Shown here: piece by piece, positions 59,292-64,000 of the stretch
Layout of the letters: each line of letters begins with the position of its first letter
Numbering within the stretch: position 1 is the first letter of the stretch
Source of the DNA: Hymenobacter baengnokdamensis
GTDB taxonomy: Bacteria; Bacteroidota; Bacteroidia; Cytophagales; Hymenobacteraceae
Length of the DNA stretch: 64,000 nt
Direction of reading: 5' to 3'
NCBI RefSeq assembly: GCF_008728635.1
Contig: NZ_CP044285.1
Coordinates: forward strand, 558,001 to 622,000
Made by a program: the position numbers and the translations under genes
Notes under the pieces: model-generated
What the model was told of the DNA's origin: nothing
What the model saw: the letters and a program-made list of their open reading frames with translations, nothing else
Database searches by the model: none

Positions 59292-60458
59292 ATGATGCGG
59301 TACGGATGGTATTTCTGCTGGTGGCTGCTGGGCTTGCTGCCCCTGGGTGCGGGAGCACAGGTCCGTAAGGGCGGCGATGGCCTTGTGGGAGTGTACTACG
59401 ATGGCCGCAACTTTGAGCGCAAGGTACTGACCCGGCACGACCCGGTCATTAACTTCGACTGGCACCAGCAGCCCCCCGTGCCTGGCCTGGCGGCCGAGGA
59501 GTTTTCGGTGCGCTGGACGGGCTGGCTCGTGCCGCCCACTACCGGCCGCTACGTGCTACACCTCAGCGTAGATGATGGTATCAGGCTATGGCTCAATGGC
59601 CGCGAGCTGCTGAATGAGTGGCGGGGGCAGCCCCTTAGCTACTATCAACTGGCTGTGAACCTTAACGCCGGAGAGCCTTACTCGTTACGGATAGACTACT
59701 GCCAGTATTCCTTCTCCACGCGAATGCGGCTTGCCTGGGAGATGCCCGCCGTAACTACTACCCCCAGCAGCTGGCGCAACCTCTGGGGCATAATCGAAGA
59801 GCAGGCCGGGCCGGATGTTATTCCGACGCGCTACTTATTCAGTCAGCTGCCGTTAGCCAGCGTGCCGGCCCGGTCGACACCTCCTGCTCAACCAGCGGCC
59901 CCTGCGCAGCTCCGTACAGCTGAGGTGCCCGCCCCGCAACCGGCACCTACTAAAACAGTTCTGCTTGCAGGGCCGGCAGTTGCCCCGCTGAAAACGCATC
60001 CCCGGAGCTACCTGGCGCTGGCAACTACGCCTGCGCCGCCGGTTGCCCGCCCAATTCCAATTGAGGTTCCAACCGCCTCGGACCAGACAAATGCCCTGGC
60101 CGCGCGCCTGGCTGCCGGGCAAGCCGTAACGCTGCCTGACTTGTATTTTGAGCAAGGCCGGGCCGATTTATTGCCACCCGTGCGGGCTCGCCTCGATACA
60201 TTGGCGGCGGCGCTGGCCCAGCGCCCTGCTCTGCATCTAGAAGTACAGGGCCACACCGACAACCAGGGCGACCCTTTTATCAATCAACGGCTTTCGCGGC
60301 AGCGGGCCGAAGCCGTGTGCCAGTACCTGGCCACGCAGGGGGTAGAGGCTGCCCGGCTGCGGGCCGTGGGTTACGGCGGCACCCGCCCGGTAGCCGACAA
60401 CAACCAGCCCGACCAGCGCTCGCGCAACCGCCGGGTGGTGCTGCGGCCACTACCCTAG
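59292..60458 (+). CDS. PA14-OmpA fusion protein
   Basis: 388 residues. Signal peptide (WWLLGLLPLGAGA). A PA14 domain at about 25-155 is recognisable from LVGVYYDGRNFERKVLTR, FSVRWTGWLVPPTTGRYVLH and LSVDDGIRLWLNGRELL. A Pro/Ala-rich linker follows, then an OmpA domain at about 285-388: LYFEQGRADLLPPVRARL, GHTDNQGDPFINQRLSRQRA and RAVGYGGTRPVADN. It should bind peptidoglycan on one side and a glycan on the other. Transcribed with the SDR gene, perhaps only by proximity. Confidence 0.9.
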   Translation: MMRYGWYFCWWLLGLLPLGAGAQVRKGGDGLVGVYYDGRNFERKVLTRHDPVINFDWHQQPPVPGLAAEEFSVRWTGWLVPPTTGRYVLHLSVDDGIRLWLNGRELLNEWRGQPLSYYQLAVNLNAGEPYSLRIDYCQYSFSTRMRLAWEMPAVTTTPSSWRNLWGIIEEQAGPDVIPTRYLFSQLPLASVPARSTPPAQPAAPAQLRTAEVPAPQPAPTKTVLLAGPAVAPLKTHPRSYLALATTPAPPVARPIPIEVPTASDQTNALAARLAAGQAVTLPDLYFEQGRADLLPPVRARLDTLAAALAQRPALHLEVQGHTDNQGDPFINQRLSRQRAEAVCQYLATQGVEAARLRAVGYGGTRPVADNNQPDQRSRNRRVVLRPLP

Positions 60459-60464
60459 CGCGCC

Positions 60465-61973
60465 CTACTGCGCCGCAGTGACCACGCCCCGGCGGCTCCG
60501 GCTGCGCAGCGGCGTAAGCGCCTTGGGGCGCGGAGCGGGGCGACGCACCGTTACGGGCTGCTGGGTTTTAAGCAGGCGCGAGCGCTCCAGCAGCCAGTCG
60601 CGCAGGTACGTGAGGCCCTGAGCAGAAAAGGCTGCCTGCCGCTCGCCGCCCACGATGGGCCATTGGGTGGGGTCATCCTGAAATAAGTGGTTGACGCCCG
60701 CCAGGCGATGGGCCTGCACTGCCTGACCCGATTGGCGCAGCCCTTTTTGCAGCAACGACATGTTGCGGCCGGCGGCCACCTGCAAATCGGCGGTGCCGTT
60801 GAGCAGCAGCACCGGGCAGCGCACCAGCGGCAGGCGCGTAGCGGGGTTAAAATCGAAGAAGAACCGTGACCACAGCGAAGTCAGCTGGGCGGCGCGGGCG
60901 CGGGCCATAGGCTCATCGAGCCCCGTGTTGTTGCTGCGCAACAAGCTGATAATCTTGGCCCGGGCGGCCGCCTGGTTGGGCGTCTGGCGCACAGTTTCCA
61001 CTAACTGGTCAAATAACCCCTGGGCCGCTTTTACCTGTGCCCCATCGGCGCCGATAAGGCGCATAATCTCGCCCTGCTGACGCCGCAGCACGTCGCGGCC
61101 GGGCTGCCCGTAGGCGGCCAGCGAGACCACAAAATTGGGTGCCTCCAGCGGCTCGGAAGCGGCCAGCAGCGCGATGTTGCCCCCTTCGCCGTGGCCGAGC
61201 AGGCCCACTTGCTGCGGCGCAATAAGCGGCCGGCCGCGCAAAAAAGCCAGGGCTGCCTGGGCATCGGTTACAAAGTCGGGCGTGGTAGCGCGGCTGTAGT
61301 CGCCGCCCGACTTCCCCACGCCCCGGTCGTCGAAGCGCAGCACGGCAATGCCGCGCCGGGTGAGGTAATCGGCCAGCATACCAAATAAATGGTAGCCCTG
61401 CACATCGGCTTCGCGGTCTTGCGGCCCCGAGTCGGAGAGCAGCACCACGGCCGCAAACGGTCCCTCCCCGCTGGGCACGGTGAGCGTGCCGCTAAGCTTA
61501 ATTTTCGCTATGGCGTTGGGGAAGGTCACTTCCGACTCGCGGTAGGGCGGCGTGAGGCGGAGCTTCCTGGCCGCCTGCGCAGCTACCGGGGCAGTGCTGC
61601 GCTCCAGCACCAGGTCGGTTTTGAGGCCCGGCTGCTGCCAGGTACCGCTGAGCTTGTCGCCGCCAGCCAGCACCTTCCCCACAAAGCTGCTGCCCGCCTG
61701 CTCGATGCGCAAGGTCAGGTTATCGTCTTTCAGCTCGACCTCAACGGGCATGCGGCTGATGCGCTGCTGGGGTACGTCCAGGGCCGCATAATACGTACCG
61801 TTGCTGAGCGGCACAATGGTAATAGCCAGCGTAAGCGTGCCGCCGGGCACTTTTAGCGGGCCCTGCCACTGTCCGTTCAGGCGGGGCGGCTCGGCAGCTG
61901 GGCGACCAGAAGCACCGGATGCTGCACCAGCCGCCCACAATAACAGCATCAGGAAAAGTAAGGATTTCTGCAT
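60465..61973 (-). CDS. Secreted alpha/beta-hydrolase fold protein with Gly in place of the catalytic Ser
   Basis: 502 residues. Signal peptide (SLLFLMLLLWAAGAASG). A beta-sandwich at about 30-130 (LNGQWQGPLKVPGGTLTLAI) precedes a hydrolase domain: LRFDDRGVGKSGGDY, elbow GHGEGGNIALLA, CPVLLLNGTADLQV (acid) and GVNHLFQ (His). The elbow should be GHSEGG; the codon for position 262 is GGC, so Gly replaces the nucleophile. Asp and His are kept. The enzyme may be inactive or act differently. It is convergent with the PA14-OmpA gene, six bases apart. Confidence 0.88.
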   Translation of the reverse strand: MQKSLLFLMLLLWAAGAASGASGRPAAEPPRLNGQWQGPLKVPGGTLTLAITIVPLSNGTYYAALDVPQQRISRMPVEVELKDDNLTLRIEQAGSSFVGKVLAGGDKLSGTWQQPGLKTDLVLERSTAPVAAQAARKLRLTPPYRESEVTFPNAIAKIKLSGTLTVPSGEGPFAAVVLLSDSGPQDREADVQGYHLFGMLADYLTRRGIAVLRFDDRGVGKSGGDYSRATTPDFVTDAQAALAFLRGRPLIAPQQVGLLGHGEGGNIALLAASEPLEAPNFVVSLAAYGQPGRDVLRRQQGEIMRLIGADGAQVKAAQGLFDQLVETVRQTPNQAAARAKIISLLRSNNTGLDEPMARARAAQLTSLWSRFFFDFNPATRLPLVRCPVLLLNGTADLQVAAGRNMSLLQKGLRQSGQAVQAHRLAGVNHLFQDDPTQWPIVGGERQAAFSAQGLTYLRDWLLERSRLLKTQQPVTVRRPAPRPKALTPLRSRSRRGVVTAAQ

Positions 61974-62225
61974 AAATTTTCACTCTGTGAAGGGTTGCGA
62001 ACGGCACGCGCACCACACCCTGCAAAATACCGGCGAACGGCCGCTTCAGCCCCATTTTGGTGGCTGGGCTACGTACTGCTTTCATAAGCTTTTCGGTTTT
62101 TGAGAGCGCTAAATCAGCGAGTTGCCCGCTCCAGCTGGTGGGTTAATAAATTACCCGCCGTTGGCTCGCTGACCACGCCGGAGGCTTTTGCGTAAACGCG
62201 GGCATCATTCCTATTCTTTTCTGTT

Positions 62226-63119
62226 ATGCCAACCCGTCATCCGGCTCCGCCGAAGCGCCCCACTGCGAAAGACATGAAGGAGCACGCCCAGAAGCTCCCT
62301 TACCCGGCCAGGCAGGCCGACATGAAGTTTCAGCCGCAGAGCAGCCTGGCGGCGTACCGGGCCGCCGGCAAGCTGGAAGGCAAAGTTGCGCTTATTACCG
62401 GCGCCGACTCGGGCATTGGCCGGGCCGTAGCCATTGCCTTTGCGAAGGAAGGGGCTGACGTAGCCATTTTATTCAATGAAAACCAGGAAGATGCCCAGGA
62501 AACCAAGCGCCTCGTGGAGCTCGAAAAGCGCAGGTGCCAGGTGCTGCAGCTTGATGTGCGCGACCGCGAGCAGGCGTTTCAGGCCGTGCGGCTGGTGCGC
62601 CAGGAGCTGGGTGGCCTGAATATTCTGGTCAATAATGCCGCCTTCCAGATGGCGCAGGAGAAGTTTGAAGACATCCCGGAAGCCCAGATTCGGCGGGCTT
62701 TCGACACCAATATCATGGGGTATATGTGGATGGCGCAGGCCGCTATTCCGCACCTGCGAAGCGGCGACTGCATCATCAATACGGGTAGCATTGTGGGTAT
62801 TGTGGGCATTCCGATTCTGGTCGATTATGCCTGTACCAAGGCTGGTATTCATGCGCTTACAAAGTCGCTGGCGCTGTACCTGGGCGAGCGTAACATTCGG
62901 GTAAACTGCGTAGTGCCGGGGCCGGTCTGGACGCCCAACATCCCGGGCACCATGCCGCGGTCCGAGATTGAGAAGTTTGGGCACGAGGTAGCGCTCAAGC
63001 GCCCCGGCCAGCCCGAGGAGCTGGCGCCCGCCTACGTGCTGCTGGCCTCGCAAGACGGCTCGTTCATGACCGGCGCGCTGGTACACGTAACGGGTGGCAA
63101 GCTGAGCAGCGACGAATAA
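62226..63119 (+). CDS. SDR-family oxidoreductase (YghA/YhdF-like)
   Basis: 297 residues. The N-terminal extension (PTAKDMKEHAQKLPYPARQAD) before the Rossmann fold is typical of the YghA/YhdF-like group. TGADSGIGRAVAIAF is the cofactor loop, LVNNAAFQM the NNAG-type motif, and YACTKAGIHALTKSLA the catalytic Tyr-Lys with Ser in NTGSIVG. NAD(P)-dependent alcohol or sugar oxidation is likely. A 252-base gap upstream has no gene that I can see. Confidence 0.9.
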   Translation: MPTRHPAPPKRPTAKDMKEHAQKLPYPARQADMKFQPQSSLAAYRAAGKLEGKVALITGADSGIGRAVAIAFAKEGADVAILFNENQEDAQETKRLVELEKRRCQVLQLDVRDREQAFQAVRLVRQELGGLNILVNNAAFQMAQEKFEDIPEAQIRRAFDTNIMGYMWMAQAAIPHLRSGDCIINTGSIVGIVGIPILVDYACTKAGIHALTKSLALYLGERNIRVNCVVPGPVWTPNIPGTMPRSEIEKFGHEVALKRPGQPEELAPAYVLLASQDGSFMTGALVHVTGGKLSSDE

Positions 63120-63152
63120 GCGTAGCGCAAACATCTGCCCTGGTTTACCGTT

Positions 63153-63208
63153 CAGGTTGAAGCGGAGCAGTTAAGCACCGGCTTACTGGCTTTGCTTCAA
63201 CCTGTTTT
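63153..63208 (+). terminator. Possible terminator after the SDR gene
   Basis: CAGGTTGAAGC and GCTTCAACCTG pair over a loop of about 30 bases, followed by TTTTCTTG. The long loop makes it less certain. It ends just before the next start at 63215. Confidence 0.45.
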
Positions 63209-63214
63209 CTTGTT

Positions 63215-63784
63215 ATGACCTCTCAGGAACTGCTGCCTACAGCGCACGTATCGGCCGCTACCCGCGCCGCCCTCACCGAGCGCCTGGCCGAAACCGGCAC
63301 GCCCTATACCCCGCAGTTTCTGGCTCCCGAAACCTACCAATTGCTCGAAGCCGTAGCCGCTCGCCTGCTGCCCCAGCCCGAGCGCCCGGTGCCGATTCCG
63401 CTGGCCCCGGCCGTAGACCGCCGCCTGGCGGAGGGCCGGGCCGATGGCTGGCGTTACGATGCCCTGCCCCCCGACCGCGAAGCCTATCGCCTTGGCCTGG
63501 GCGGGGTGCAGGAAATAGCACAGGCGCTGTTTGCGACTGCTTTTGAGCAGCTCGCTGGCGATAAGCAGGACGAAGTACTGGGGGCCCTGGCCGGCGGCAA
63601 CCCGCCCGGCACTACCTGGCAAACGCTACCTGCCGACCGTTTCTTCGAAGAGTTGCTGGCCGAGCTGACCGAAACCTACTATGCCCATCCCTGGGCTCAG
63701 GATGAAATCGGCTATGTAGGCTATGCCAACCTGCCGGCCTGGACTAAAATCGGGCTGAACGAAAAAGAACCCCGCGAGGCATAG
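63215..63784 (+). CDS. Gluconate 2-dehydrogenase subunit 3-like protein
   Basis: 189 residues. FLAPETYQLLEAVAARLLPQ and the region LTETYYAHPWAQDEIGYVGY with NLPAWTKIGLNEKEP match the small subunit of membrane-bound GMC dehydrogenases. No Tat or Sec signal is visible at the N-terminus, unlike many subunits of this type. It precedes the GMC oxidoreductase gene by 35 bases, as in typical pairs. Confidence 0.85.
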   Translation: MTSQELLPTAHVSAATRAALTERLAETGTPYTPQFLAPETYQLLEAVAARLLPQPERPVPIPLAPAVDRRLAEGRADGWRYDALPPDREAYRLGLGGVQEIAQALFATAFEQLAGDKQDEVLGALAGGNPPGTTWQTLPADRFFEELLAELTETYYAHPWAQDEIGYVGYANLPAWTKIGLNEKEPREA

Positions 63785-63819
63785 CCATTTCCCTATTCTG
63801 ACCACTGCTTTATAAGCTT

Positions 63820-64000
63820 ATGCCCGACGAAGAAATAGCCGAGGAAGGTATCCTTAGCCCGGCCGAGCCCGCCGTTCAGGACCCTTTACTGCGCGAGCTG
63901 CTGGCTGAAAATGCGCCTTTAACTGCTCCTATCGACACCCCGCTGGAAAAGCCGCAGCCCGTGCCGGCTGCCAGCGAGACGGTCGACTGCATTGTTATTG
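63820..64000 (+). CDS. GMC-family oxidoreductase (start only; cut by window end)
   Basis: 60 codons are present from ATG at 63820. After an acidic, Pro-rich N-terminus (PDEEIAEEGILSPAEPAVQD) comes ETVDCIVI, which fits the first beta strand leading to the FAD-binding GxGxxG. The upstream small-subunit gene makes a GMC dehydrogenase likely. The rest lies beyond the window. Confidence 0.65.
   Translation, partial: MPDEEIAEEGILSPAEPAVQDPLLRELLAENAPLTAPIDTPLEKPQPVPAASETVDCIVI

Overview
The window is a GC-rich chromosomal segment from a member of the Bacteroidota, most like Hymenobacter (Cytophagales). The pointers are: TAnnTTTG-type -7 promoter elements right before start codons; many secreted proteins and lipoproteins (LAAC, LTAC, SSC lipoboxes); a CrtD-CruF carotenoid pair; a FeoB-associated Cys-rich membrane peptide; frequent GTG/TTG starts; and very short intergenic gaps. 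Apart from one insertion sequence there is no sign of a phage, plasmid or CRISPR array.

Layout. 1-5.6 kb: edge of an alpha/beta hydrolase, a PabA/TrpG glutaminase, CvpA, YqeY, PdxJ, a methyltransferase and a large lipoprotein. 5.7-12.9 kb: a tripartite efflux operon on the minus strand (TolC, universal stress protein, HlyD, 14-TM MFS pump) divergent from an FhlA-type sigma-54 activator, with a candidate -24/-12 promoter between them. 12.9-20.9 kb: a secreted protein, a RamB/PrpR-like XRE regulator, a complete IS630-type element, radA, a thioredoxin-fold protein and a radical SAM protein. 21-31.7 kb: mostly housekeeping (suhB, lnt, rsmI, pterin dehydratase, glyA, tatC) with small hydrophilic proteins. 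31.9-37.8 kb: rbfA, a methyltransferase, a LolC/E-type permease and a large SNF2 helicase.

37.95-48.6 kb holds the most unusual content. Seven tightly packed co-directional genes encode a vWA-like lipoprotein, a small 3-TM protein, a tubulin/FtsZ-superfamily protein, a 1153-aa protein with a C-terminal actin/HSP70-type ATPase, a single-TM coiled-coil protein, an ExbB/MotA/ZorA-like channel subunit with a long coiled tail, and a MotB/ZorB-like OmpA protein that keeps the proton-channel Asp. I read this as an envelope-spanning, ion-driven machine coupled to two cytoskeleton-type NTPases. Its parts resemble a membrane-remodelling system predicted for a tubulin-like family, and its stator resembles Zorya, but the combination with an actin-like partner fits neither exactly.

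48.6-64 kb: an SRPBCC protein, GNAT, RlmI-type methyltransferase, carotenoid genes, a TetR-like protein, SGNH esterase, two tRNAs (Leu-UAA, Gly-GCC), a fasciclin protein, a TonB-like protein, a DUF2007 protein, two SDRs, a PA14-OmpA fusion, a hydrolase without its nucleophile, and a GMC-oxidoreductase operon cut by the window end.

Several intergenic repeat families are visible. One (GACCACTGATTAGC... arms, three loci) sits flush against stop and start codons and seems to supply the pdxJ start codon. A second forms the gap between suhB and lnt and encodes the Lnt C-terminus. A third lies between glyA and tatC. AT-rich low-complexity repeats also occur, one of them inside lnt.
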